Below, piece by piece: positions 7,175-14,367 of a stretch of 16,462 nucleotides of DNA; positions within the stretch are counted from its first letter, which is position 1, and each line of letters opens with the position of its first letter. A program made the translations under genes and the position numbers. Source of the stretch: Domibacillus sp. GTDB taxonomy: Bacteria > Bacillota > Bacilli > Bacillales > Domibacillaceae. The stretch spans positions 1-16,462 of the forward strand of contig JAPSKG010000020.1 of assembly GCA_031177795.1 (NCBI GenBank), given 5' to 3'. The notes beneath the pieces are model-generated. The model saw only the letters and a list, made by a program, of their open reading frames with translations. It made no database searches and had not been told where the DNA came from.

Positions 7175-8083
7175 GTGTCCCGAACTGTAACAACAATAGA
7201 TAAAACCAATGTGCCAGAAACAACGGCCTTAAAAGATTTTATGGCACTTATTAAAATTGGAATTGTTAACTCTAATTTGATTACTGTGTTTACAGGGCTT
7301 TGGCTGGCGCTTATTTTGAACGGGTTTTCATTTCTCGCTAACCTGGATACGATTGCTTTTACGCTGCTTGGCTCAGCTTTTATTATTGCCGGCTCAGCCA
7401 GCTTAAACAATTATATAGATAGGGATATCGACCCCTTAATGGAGCGGACTAAAACAAGGCCGACTGTAACTGGGAAAATTAGTTATCCAAAAGTATTAAT
7501 GATAGGTTTGGCGCTTGTCATTATCGGCTCTGCGCTTTTATTTATGACAACGTTCACAGCCGGAGTCATCGGTGTTATTGGAATTGTGAGTTATGTGGTT
7601 ATTTACACAATGTGGTCTAAACGCCGTCATGTAAGCAACACAGTTGTTGGAAGTGTTTCAGGGGCTGTTCCGCCTCTTATTGGATGGGCAGCTGTTGATC
7701 CGACATTAGACGTACTTGCATGGATGCTGTTTTTAATTATGTTTATCTGGCAACCGCCGCATTTTTATGCATTGGCAATGAAGAGAGCCGACGAGTATGG
7801 AAAAGCAGGTATCCCTATGCTTCCAACTGTGAAAGGGTTTGCGGTAACAAAACGGCATATGCTTGTTTGGACACTTCTTCTCTTACCGCTTCCATTTTTT
7901 ATGATGGAACTTGGACTGGCGTTTGTTATTTTGGCGACATTATTGAATGTCGGATGGGTTGCTCTAGCTGTTACTGGCTTTAAAGCGAAAGATGATTTGA
8001 AGTGGGCAAGATTTATGTTTGTTTACTCGCTTCAGTATTTAACAATTATTTTCGTTGCCATGGTTATTGTGACGGTCATTTAA
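7175..8083 (+). CDS. ctaB: CtaB, heme O synthase (protoheme IX farnesyltransferase)
   Basis: CtaB attaches a farnesyl group to protoheme to make heme O, the substrate of CtaA. It is a 302-residue UbiA-family prenyltransferase with about eight to nine membrane helices. The first Asp-rich motif is NNYIDRDID (residues 78-86), followed by PLMERTKTRP. A second conserved loop reads KRADEYGKAGIPMLP, and VVGSVSGAVPPLIGW is typical of the family. The start is GTG, seven bases after a strong AAGGAGG. An out-of-frame ATG overlaps it by one base (see findings). It is divergent from ctaA and 86 bases ahead of ctaC; I see no clear terminator or promoter in that gap, so it probably heads a ctaBCDEF transcript. 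Confidence 0.95.
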   Translation: MSRTVTTIDKTNVPETTALKDFMALIKIGIVNSNLITVFTGLWLALILNGFSFLANLDTIAFTLLGSAFIIAGSASLNNYIDRDIDPLMERTKTRPTVTGKISYPKVLMIGLALVIIGSALLFMTTFTAGVIGVIGIVSYVVIYTMWSKRRHVSNTVVGSVSGAVPPLIGWAAVDPTLDVLAWMLFLIMFIWQPPHFYALAMKRADEYGKAGIPMLPTVKGFAVTKRHMLVWTLLLLPLPFFMMELGLAFVILATLLNVGWVALAVTGFKAKDDLKWARFMFVYSLQYLTIIFVAMVIVTVI

Positions 8084-8169
8084 CGATTAGGAATTCTTTC
8101 TTTTAAAGAAATCCATATACACGCACTATTTAAGCAGAAATTTATAAGAAAGAGGGGTAGTAAAAAGCT

Positions 8170-9258
8170 ATGAAACAGAAGCTAACAAAATGGCGTCTTT
8201 TGACAATGGTAGGCCTGATGGCGCTCGTTCTGTCTGGCTGTGGCGAACCATTTCTTTCAACGCTGATTCCAGCTGGTGAAGCAGGTCAGACTGCATATGA
8301 CCTTATGCTGCTAAGCACTTGGATCATGGTTGGTGTAATCATCGTTGTATCGATTTTATTTGCTGTTGCGGTCATTAAGTTCCGTCGTAAAAAAGGCGAC
8401 GAAAGCATCCCAAAACAAGTTGAGGGAAGTCACACTCTGGAGATCATCTGGACAGTCATCCCGATTCTCCTTCTTATTGTTCTTGCTATTCCGACAGTTA
8501 TTGCAACATTTGACCTGGCGGAAACAAAAGCTATGAATAAAAAGAATAAAGATGGCACAACAGACGCATTAGTTGTAAATGTACGTGCAAATCTTTACTG
8601 GTGGGAATTTGAGTATCCAAACCAAAAGATTATAACAAGTCAAGATCTTGTAGTTCCAACGGATCAAAAAGTATACTTTAATGTAAAATCTTCTGACGTT
8701 AAGCATTCTTTCTGGATTCCGGCTGCCGGTGGAAAGATTGACACGAACGTGGAAAATGTTAATCAGCTTTGGCTTGAGTTTGACAACGAAAAAGCAACAG
8801 AAGCTGGCAATCTGTTTTACGGAAAATGTGCTGAACTTTGCGGTCCGTCACATGCTTTAATGGACTTTAAAGTAAAAGCTGTACCGCAAAATGAATTTGA
8901 TCAATGGGTAACGGCAATGCAGGCAATAGACGCAAAAGCAGCAGAACAAGCGCCTGCTGATCCTACAGCCGCAGCTGGCCAGGAAGTTTTTAACCAGAAA
9001 TGTTTAAGCTGTCATGCTGTTACAACGGCGGATGCACGGCCGGAAGCAGCTCGAACGGCACCAAACCTTGCGAACTTTGGAGATCGTGAGCTTGTAGCAG
9101 GCATTCTGGAGCATAACGAAGAAGAACTGAAAAACTGGATTTCTAATCCTGAGCAGTACAAGCCAGGCAACAAAATGACAGGTACATATGGCGAATTATC
9201 TGATCAAGAGTTAGATCAACTCGCTGCTTATTTAATGAGTCTGAAAGTAGAACAATAA
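8170..9258 (+). CDS. ctaC: CtaC, caa3 oxidase subunit II with cytochrome c domain
   Basis: This 362-residue subunit receives electrons and passes them to the CtaD core. The N-terminus is a lipoprotein signal with lipobox LSGC and lipidated Cys24, followed by two transmembrane helices (about 40-65 and 90-115). The periplasmic-side CuA cupredoxin domain carries His179, Cys220, Glu222, Cys224, His228 and Met231 (CAELCGPSHALM). A fused C-terminal cytochrome c domain has CLSCH (Cys278, Cys281, His282), with Met336 a likely distal heme ligand. This fusion marks a caa3 rather than an aa3 quinol oxidase. The SD GAGGGG is somewhat far (about 11 bases) from the ATG, which could lower initiation. It lies in the cta operon, 31 bases ahead of ctaD. 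Confidence 0.96.
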   Translation: MKQKLTKWRLLTMVGLMALVLSGCGEPFLSTLIPAGEAGQTAYDLMLLSTWIMVGVIIVVSILFAVAVIKFRRKKGDESIPKQVEGSHTLEIIWTVIPILLLIVLAIPTVIATFDLAETKAMNKKNKDGTTDALVVNVRANLYWWEFEYPNQKIITSQDLVVPTDQKVYFNVKSSDVKHSFWIPAAGGKIDTNVENVNQLWLEFDNEKATEAGNLFYGKCAELCGPSHALMDFKVKAVPQNEFDQWVTAMQAIDAKAAEQAPADPTAAAGQEVFNQKCLSCHAVTTADARPEAARTAPNLANFGDRELVAGILEHNEEELKNWISNPEQYKPGNKMTGTYGELSDQELDQLAAYLMSLKVEQ

Positions 9259-9289
9259 TTACGGAAACAGGGTAAAGGAGGTAAAACCG

Positions 9290-11167
9290 TTGAGTACCAT
9301 TGCACACACGCAAAAACGGGGATTTGCCGGTACAGTTTGGGAGTATTTAACAACAGTTGATCATAAAAAAATTGCGATCCTTTATTTACTTGCCGGAGGT
9401 TTTTTCTTTATTGTCGGCGGAATTGAAGCAATGATGATCCGCATTCAGCTGGCTGTGCCGAACAATGACTTTGTCAGTGCCGGTTTATTTAATGAAATTA
9501 TCACAATGCACGGTACAACAATGATTTTCCTGGCAGCAATGCCGTTATTATTTGCATTTATGAATGCGGTTATGCCTCTTCAAATTGGGGCGCGTGACGT
9601 AGCGTTTCCTTTTATTAATGCACTTGGATTTTGGCTGTTCTTTTTCGGCGGCTTGTTTTTAAACTTATCATGGTTTTTAGGCGGTGCGCCAGATGCAGGC
9701 TGGACCTCTTATGCTTCTTTATCGCTTGCATCAGAAGGCCATGGAATTGATTTTTATGCACTTGGCCTCCAAATATCTGGTTTCGGTACGTTAATGGGCG
9801 GAATTAATTTTCTTGTTACCATTATTAATATGCGTGCTCCAGGCATGACATACATGAGAATGCCACTTTTTACTTGGACAACTTTTGTGGCATCAGCTCT
9901 TATTTTGTTCGCATTTCCTCCACTTACGGTTGGTTTATTTATGCTTATCTTTGACCGTATGTTTGGATCAGGATTTTTTGATGTAGCAATGGGTGGAAAC
10001 ACAATTATCTGGGAACACTTCTTCTGGATTTTTGGTCATCCGGAAGTGTATATTCTTGTACTTCCTGCCTTTGGCATATTCTCTGAGATTTTCCCAACAT
10101 TCTCTAGAAAGCGCTTGTTCGGATATTCTTCAATGGTATTTGCAACAGTTTTAATTGGTTTTCTAGGCTTCATGGTATGGGCTCACCATATGTTTACAAC
10201 TGGGCTTGGACCAATTGCAAATGCAATTTTCGCTGTTGCAACAATGGCGATCGCAGTACCGACAGGAATTAAAATTTTCAACTGGATTATGACAATTTGG
10301 GGTGGAAGCATTCAGTTTACTGTGCCAATGCTGTATGCCATTGCTTTTATTCCATCTTTTGTAATGGGTGGAGTAACAGGGGTTATGCAAGCGGCCGCAC
10401 CAGCAGATTATCAATTACATGACACATACTTTATTGTTGCTCATTTTCACTATGTAATTGTTGGCGGTATTGTTCTTGGGCTAATCGGCGGTGCTCATTT
10501 TTATTGGCCGCTTATGTTTGGCACTATGCTGAGTGAAAAGCTGGGCAAAATTACTTTTGTTTTGTTCTTAGTTGGTTTCCACTTAACATTTTTTATCCAG
10601 CATTTCCTTGGCTTAATGGGTATGCCTCGCCGCGTTTGGACATTCCTGCCGGGGCAAGGACTTGAAACAGGCAACTTAATCAGCTCGATAGGGGCAGCCT
10701 TCATGGCAGTAGGAATTATTATTATGCTGATTAATATTGTGATTACGCAAAAAAATAACGTTCAAGTCGGAAGAGATCCCTGGAAAGATGGACGTACGCT
10801 TGAGTGGGCGCTTCCATCACCAACACCTTTTTATAATTTTAAACAATTACCGCTTGTACGCGGACTTGATCCTTTCTGGATTGAAAAAATGGAAGGCAAA
10901 ACGGAAATGACGCCGGCTGAACCGATTGGTGATATTCACATGCCAAACAACTCATTTATTCCTTTTGTTATTTCATTAGGTTTATTTATCGCAGCATTCG
11001 GTGCAATGTACCAAATGGATGATAAAGCATGGGCAATTCCAGTGCTTGTTATTGGAATGGCCGTTACTTTTGGGGCAATGCTGGTCCGGTCTATAAAAGA
11101 CGACCACGGCTTCCACATCCATAAAGAAGATCTTTTAGAAGAAGACGGCAAAGGGGGCACACGCTAA
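9290..11167 (+). CDS. ctaD: CtaD, caa3 oxidase subunit I
   Basis: This is the catalytic heme-copper core that reduces oxygen and pumps protons. The 625-residue chain with many membrane helices matches the longer Bacillus-type subunit I. Ligands are visible: His74 (MHGTTM, heme a), His250 in HPEVY with the crosslink Tyr254, His299 and His300 (WAHHMF, CuB), and His385 and His387 in VAHFHY (heme a3 and heme a). A HDTYF motif precedes them, at 377. The C-terminal part adds extra helices and an acidic tail. The start is TTG, seven bases after an excellent AAAGGAGGT. Its stop overlaps the ctaE start (TAATG), which suggests coupled translation. Confidence 0.97.
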   Translation: MSTIAHTQKRGFAGTVWEYLTTVDHKKIAILYLLAGGFFFIVGGIEAMMIRIQLAVPNNDFVSAGLFNEIITMHGTTMIFLAAMPLLFAFMNAVMPLQIGARDVAFPFINALGFWLFFFGGLFLNLSWFLGGAPDAGWTSYASLSLASEGHGIDFYALGLQISGFGTLMGGINFLVTIINMRAPGMTYMRMPLFTWTTFVASALILFAFPPLTVGLFMLIFDRMFGSGFFDVAMGGNTIIWEHFFWIFGHPEVYILVLPAFGIFSEIFPTFSRKRLFGYSSMVFATVLIGFLGFMVWAHHMFTTGLGPIANAIFAVATMAIAVPTGIKIFNWIMTIWGGSIQFTVPMLYAIAFIPSFVMGGVTGVMQAAAPADYQLHDTYFIVAHFHYVIVGGIVLGLIGGAHFYWPLMFGTMLSEKLGKITFVLFLVGFHLTFFIQHFLGLMGMPRRVWTFLPGQGLETGNLISSIGAAFMAVGIIIMLINIVITQKNNVQVGRDPWKDGRTLEWALPSPTPFYNFKQLPLVRGLDPFWIEKMEGKTEMTPAEPIGDIHMPNNSFIPFVISLGLFIAAFGAMYQMDDKAWAIPVLVIGMAVTFGAMLVRSIKDDHGFHIHKEDLLEEDGKGGTR

Positions 11168-11796
11168 TGGCAGCTGAACAAAAATTCACGCAGCAAACGT
11201 GGCCTGAATCACCTGAGCAAGCAACCCTCGAAGGCAAAAACAAGTTTTTAGGTTTTTGGCTTTTTCTAGGCGGGGAAACAGTTTTATTTGCTTCTTTATT
11301 TGCTACATATCTAGCATTAAAAGATAGTGTTCCGAGTGATTCACACGCAAAGGCAACCGATTTATTTGAGCTTCCTCTTGTCTTTTTAATGACAATGCTG
11401 CTTTTAACTAGTTCATTAACTTCTGTGTTTGCAATGTATCATATGAAAAATTATAATTTCAAAAAAATGCAGACATGGCTGTTTATTACAGTGGCACTCG
11501 GCCTTGGATTTCTTGGCTGTGAAATTTACGAATTTAATCATTACTACCATGAATACAAGCATACATTTACGAGCAGTGCATTTGGTTCAGCTTTTTACAC
11601 GCTAGTAGGGTTCCACGGTGGCCACGTAGTGTTCGGCCTTTCCTGGATTATTGCTTTAATGATCAGGAACGCTAGACGCGGTTTAAATCTTTATAATGCG
11701 CCAAAGTTTTACCTTGCAAGCTTATACTGGCATTTTATTGATGTTGTTTGGGTATTCATCTTCACGGTTGTATACTTAATGGGAATGGTGGGATAA
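11167..11796 (+). CDS. ctaE: CtaE, caa3 oxidase subunit III
   Basis: This 209-residue membrane protein has five hydrophobic segments, the usual count for bacterial subunit III. Family motifs are FWLFLGGETVLFAS at the first helix, GFHGGHVVFG in the middle and YWHFIDVVWVFIF at the end. Subunit III stabilises subunit I and supports sustained turnover. Translation starts at an ATG sharing one base with the ctaD stop; an AAGGGGG SD lies inside the ctaD 3' end about 9 bases upstream. It is three bases ahead of ctaF. Confidence 0.96.
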   Translation: MAAEQKFTQQTWPESPEQATLEGKNKFLGFWLFLGGETVLFASLFATYLALKDSVPSDSHAKATDLFELPLVFLMTMLLLTSSLTSVFAMYHMKNYNFKKMQTWLFITVALGLGFLGCEIYEFNHYYHEYKHTFTSSAFGSAFYTLVGFHGGHVVFGLSWIIALMIRNARRGLNLYNAPKFYLASLYWHFIDVVWVFIFTVVYLMGMVG

Positions 11797-11799
11797 CGA

Positions 11800-12132
11800 A
11801 TGGCGAATTTACAACAAAATTCAAATAATCCTAAAGCTTCGTACGAATACCGCCGGAAGAAACATGCAGAAGAAATGAGAATGCAAGTTATTACATTTAC
11901 AATGATGATTTTCTTTACAGTTATTGCTTTTGCAGCTGTTGGGGCTGGGTTCTCCAAATGGTTCATTATTCCGTTTGTCTTGCTTTTAGCTGTTGTGCAA
12001 GTGATTTTTCAGCTGTATTATTTCATGCATATGAGTCACAAAGGACATGAAGCCGCACAGTTATTCATGTATTCAGGTGTACTTGTTGGGTTTATAACAA
12101 TTCTTACATTCTTAACAATTATCTGGTGGTAA
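11800..12132 (+). CDS. ctaF: CtaF, caa3 oxidase subunit IV
   Basis: This 110-residue protein has a basic, charged N-terminus and three hydrophobic segments, as in the prokaryotic subunit IV (COX4-type) family. The motif FQLYYFMHMSHKGHEA between helices two and three is typical. It follows ctaE after three bases with only a modest SD (GGTGGGA in the ctaE end), so its translation is probably coupled to ctaE. A strong terminator follows, marking the end of the structural-gene operon. Confidence 0.94.
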   Translation: MANLQQNSNNPKASYEYRRKKHAEEMRMQVITFTMMIFFTVIAFAAVGAGFSKWFIIPFVLLLAVVQVIFQLYYFMHMSHKGHEAAQLFMYSGVLVGFITILTFLTIIWW

Positions 12133-12137
12133 AAGCG

Positions 12138-12172
12138 AAAAGTGTTTCCCTGAAACGGGAAACACTTTTTTT
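12138..12172 (+). terminator. intrinsic terminator after ctaF
   Basis: A 13-bp stem (AAAAGTGTTTCCC at 12138-12150 with 12157-12169, six-base loop) is followed by T's. It separates the oxidase structural operon from ctaG, which has its own promoter just downstream. Confidence 0.92.
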
Positions 12173-12199
12173 CTGTCATCAACTTGTCAAGACATAACA

Positions 12200-12228
12200 T
12201 TGTCACTAGATTTTTACCGAGTTATAAT
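12200..12228 (+). promoter_or_regulatory. strong sigma-A promoter for ctaG
   Basis: TTGTCA (12200-12205), a 17-bp spacer and a perfect TATAAT (12223-12228) make the best promoter in the window. Transcription would start near 12235, after the frame-extending TTG at 12184, so ctaG must start further down. The -35 hexamer TTGTCA is also present 16 bases upstream (12184-12189). Confidence 0.85.
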
Positions 12229-12261
12229 AAAGAGAAGCAGGAAAAAATTGAGGTGAGTAAA

Positions 12262-13170
12262 ATGCCAATTAGCATTTTTGGGTTTTCGGCTCTTTGGAGT
12301 CCATATTTTCTGGTTATCTTGCTTTTCTTGTCAGCCGTGTTTTTCTATGTAACAATTAATTGGAGAAGCAAGTTTCGTGTAAGTGAGCCACTTACAAAAC
12401 GGCAAGCTGTTCTTTTTATAACAGCGGTTTTGGTTTTGTACATAGTCAAGGGAACCCCTTTAGATTTAATGGGTCATATAATGATGACTTATCATATGGT
12501 TCAAATGGCTGTTTTGTATCTTGTTGTGCCGCCGCTTTTAATAAAAGGAGTTCCGTGGTGGGTCTGGAACCCACTGATTCATCTTCCAGTTGTTAAACAG
12601 TTGTTTGCATTTTCAACACGGCCTCTGATTTCACTTATTTTATTTAATGGTTTGTTTTCGTTTTACCATATTCCATTAATTTTTGATTTTATCAAAATGA
12701 GTGAACCTCTTCATGGCCTTTATACAATTATTTTGTTTTTCTTCGCTCTTTGTATGTGGTGGCCGTTAGTCAATGAACATCCTGAAAGCAATGGCTTGCA
12801 TGGATTGAAAAAAATTGGCTATATTTTTGCAAATGGCATTTTGTTAACTCCTGCTTGCGCATTGATTATTTTTGCTTCGGCTCCATTGTACGCAACCTAC
12901 TCCGATGGCTCTTCATGGCTTAAAGCAATGGAGTTATGCGTTCCGGCATCCACATTATCAAGCTTAAACTTAAGCGGACCTGAACTGTTTTCAAATATGG
13001 CTGTAGTTGAAGATCAGAAAACAGGTGGCATCGTGATGAAGATCATCCAGGAAATTGTTTATGGTGTTGTTCTTGCCCAGGTGTTTTTTGAATGGTTCCG
13101 TAAAGAGGAAGAAGACGCAGATAAATTAACGGAGGCTGCTTTATCACAACATAATAAGTCGATGTATTAA
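12262..13170 (+). CDS. ctaG: CtaG, caa3 oxidase assembly membrane protein
   Basis: This 302-residue multi-spanning membrane protein belongs to the Bacillus CtaG (caa3_CtaG) family, unrelated to the proteobacterial CtaG/Cox11. In B. subtilis it is required for active caa3 oxidase, with a presumed role in copper-centre assembly. Visible features are about seven hydrophobic segments and conserved His-rich patches: DLMGHIMMTYHMVQM, and FSFYHIPLIFD near the third helix. The C-terminal tail is charged and cytoplasmic-looking. The ATG at 12262 is fixed by GAGGTGA (12250-12256), five bases upstream, and by the promoter, which excludes a longer frame. A weak hairpin separates it from the DUF420 gene, which has no clear promoter of its own. 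Confidence 0.94.
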   Translation: MPISIFGFSALWSPYFLVILLFLSAVFFYVTINWRSKFRVSEPLTKRQAVLFITAVLVLYIVKGTPLDLMGHIMMTYHMVQMAVLYLVVPPLLIKGVPWWVWNPLIHLPVVKQLFAFSTRPLISLILFNGLFSFYHIPLIFDFIKMSEPLHGLYTIILFFFALCMWWPLVNEHPESNGLHGLKKIGYIFANGILLTPACALIIFASAPLYATYSDGSSWLKAMELCVPASTLSSLNLSGPELFSNMAVVEDQKTGGIVMKIIQEIVYGVVLAQVFFEWFRKEEEDADKLTEAALSQHNKSMY

Positions 13171-13171
13171 T

Positions 13172-13195
13172 GAAAAAACAGGGAACTGTTTTTTC
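13172..13195 (+). terminator. weak hairpin after ctaG
   Basis: A 10-bp stem (GAAAAAACAG with 13186-13195, loop GGAA) begins one base after the ctaG stop and carries a T run in its right arm. It has few G/C pairs, so it may terminate only partly and let some transcription reach the next gene. Confidence 0.45.
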
Positions 13196-13224
13196 TTACA
13201 TCTACAACGGAAGTGAGGATTTTT

Positions 13225-13686
13225 ATGTCATTACCTATTTTGCCGACGATTAGTACGTTTTTCATTGCGCTAAGTGCAATATTTGTTGCAATCGGCTGGG
13301 CGCAGATTAAACAACGTAAAGTTGAAAAGCATAAAAGAACTATGCTGCTTGCAGGGGTATTTGCGTTAACCTTTTTTATTATTTATGTTAGCCGCACGCT
13401 TTTTATTGGCAACACATCGTTTGGCGGACCTGATAATATAAAAGTTTACTATACGGCTTTTCTCATTTTTCATATTTGCCTTGCAACGAGCGGGGCCGTT
13501 TTTGGACTTGTTTCCATCGTGAGCGGATTAAAAAACAATTTAATCAGGCATCGGAAAATCGGCCCTTACACAAGCATTATCTGGTTTTTTACAGCCATCA
13601 CTGGCATAGCAGTTTATTTACTGTTGTATGTTTTTTACAAAGGCGGGGCTACAACTTCTGTATTTAAAGCAATTTTGGGTGGATAA
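13225..13686 (+). CDS. ctaM: DUF420 membrane protein, CtaM/YozB-like
   Basis: This 153-residue membrane protein has about five hydrophobic segments. DUF420-family features include His36 in a VEKHKRTML loop, a SRTLFIG...FGGP segment, His83 in FLIFHICLA and His109 in RHRKIGPYT. The S. aureus member CtaM is needed for a functional aa3-type oxidase (QoxABCD), and YozB is the B. subtilis relative; placement here after ctaG supports an oxidase-assembly role. The start is ATG 13225, because the GTGAGGA serving as SD overlaps the alternative GTG at 13213, which has no SD itself. Expression probably comes by read-through from ctaG. The symbol is by family, not confirmed orthology. Confidence 0.85.
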   Translation: MSLPILPTISTFFIALSAIFVAIGWAQIKQRKVEKHKRTMLLAGVFALTFFIIYVSRTLFIGNTSFGGPDNIKVYYTAFLIFHICLATSGAVFGLVSIVSGLKNNLIRHRKIGPYTSIIWFFTAITGIAVYLLLYVFYKGGATTSVFKAILGG

Positions 13687-13687
13687 T

Positions 13688-13726
13688 AAAAAAGCTTTCC
13701 TCTTTATATAAGAGGAAAGCTTTTTT
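13688..13726. terminator. bidirectional terminator between DUF420 and YugN-like genes
   Basis: A perfect 17-bp stem (13688-13704 with 13710-13726, core GCTTTCCTCTT, loop TATAT) has A and T runs at its two ends. It sits one base after the stop of the plus-strand gene and two bases before the stop of the converging minus-strand gene. Confidence 0.93.
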
Positions 13727-13728
13727 CA

Positions 13729-14085
13729 TTATGCGTATTGAACCATTTCAGCTTTAATTTCAGCAAGAAGCGTTTCGCACGATTTAACAAGGGATTCAGG
13801 GTAATACTCATTTTCACCGTATTCCACACCATGTGGATAATAGTATTTGCCCAGTAGAGGTGTCATTAATTCAATAAGAGCGTCGTCTGCACCAACATCG
13901 CCTTTTACAGCAAAGCCAAACACACGCAAATAGTAAACGCCTTCTTTTAACTCGAATTTTCGATCATATGTTACACGCTCATAATCCCATTGGCCGGCAA
14001 GAACCATTCCGTGCTGTTCCATAATATATGTAAGCTGGTTTAAGTCAATCTGTGTGTTTTCAAGACCTGTGTTTTCAATTTTCAT
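13729..14085 (-). CDS. YugN-like family protein
   Basis: This 118-residue soluble protein resembles the YugN-like family: an N-terminal GLEN phrase, a helix ending in HGMVLAGQWDYE, then KFELKEGVYYLRVFGFAVKGD and a conserved-looking PLLGKYYYPHGVEYGE loop. The molecular function is unknown. I start it at ATG 14085, which follows a strong AGGAGGT about ten bases upstream. A longer frame, from 14163, would begin inside the proposed promoter and its extra 26 residues are low-complexity and acidic. No membrane segment is seen. It is divergent from the CAP-domain gene and converges on the DUF420 gene across a shared terminator, so it is probably monocistronic. Confidence 0.82.
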   Translation of the reverse strand: MKIENTGLENTQIDLNQLTYIMEQHGMVLAGQWDYERVTYDRKFELKEGVYYLRVFGFAVKGDVGADDALIELMTPLLGKYYYPHGVEYGENEYYPESLVKSCETLLAEIKAEMVQYA

Positions 14086-14134
14086 TAAACGTACTACCTC
14101 CTGCATATCCGTCTTGTTATTTGTTTCTTCTTCC

Positions 14135-14163
14135 ATGATAGTCGAAATTGCGCTTTCATGCAA
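14135..14163 (-). promoter_or_regulatory. candidate promoter for YugN-like gene
   Basis: On the minus strand TTGCAT (14163-14158) and TATCAT (14140-14135) lie 17 bp apart. The -10 is good (5 of 6), the -35 only fair (3 of 6). It would give a leader of about 45 bases. Confidence 0.45.
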
Positions 14164-14216
14164 TGAGGTTCAAATAAATGGCCTTGCATTTTTTAAATTT
14201 TTCATAGAAAAGTTTT

Positions 14217-14245
14217 TTTCAAATAGGAATGCGGAATGATATACT
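14217..14245 (+). promoter_or_regulatory. candidate promoter for CAP-domain gene
   Basis: TATACT (14240-14245) is preceded one base earlier by TG (an extended -10), with a poor -35 TTTCAA (14217-14222) 17 bp upstream. The implied leader of over 110 bases is A/T-rich and holds no clear gene. I saw no convincing sporulation-sigma promoter, but did not test for it systematically. Confidence 0.4.
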
Positions 14246-14367
14246 GATGAAAGAAAAAGTGAAACGTTAAACAAAAAGGAAAATTTGTTTTTTGTGTATT
14301 GTTAGTGAAAGAAGTGCGAGTTTAAACAGAAAAGTCGACCCGTCAGCCTATAGAAGGAGATGATCTT

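Noticed and set aside
8084..8169. Inverted repeat in the ctaB-ctaC gap (around TTTCTTTTAAAGAAA) as terminator or attenuator
   Set aside because: The stem is A/T only with almost no room for a loop, and no T run follows; I could not support termination or a separate ctaC promoter here.
9754..10704. Antisense open frames inside ctaD
   Set aside because: They are shadows of the membrane-protein codons on the plus strand; no supporting start signals or homology.
14270..14310. AAACAAA/TTTGTTT inverted repeat in the CAP-gene leader as a riboswitch or terminator
   Set aside because: Only seven A/T-rich pairs with one C-G pair, no conserved aptamer features visible, and no T run placed for termination.
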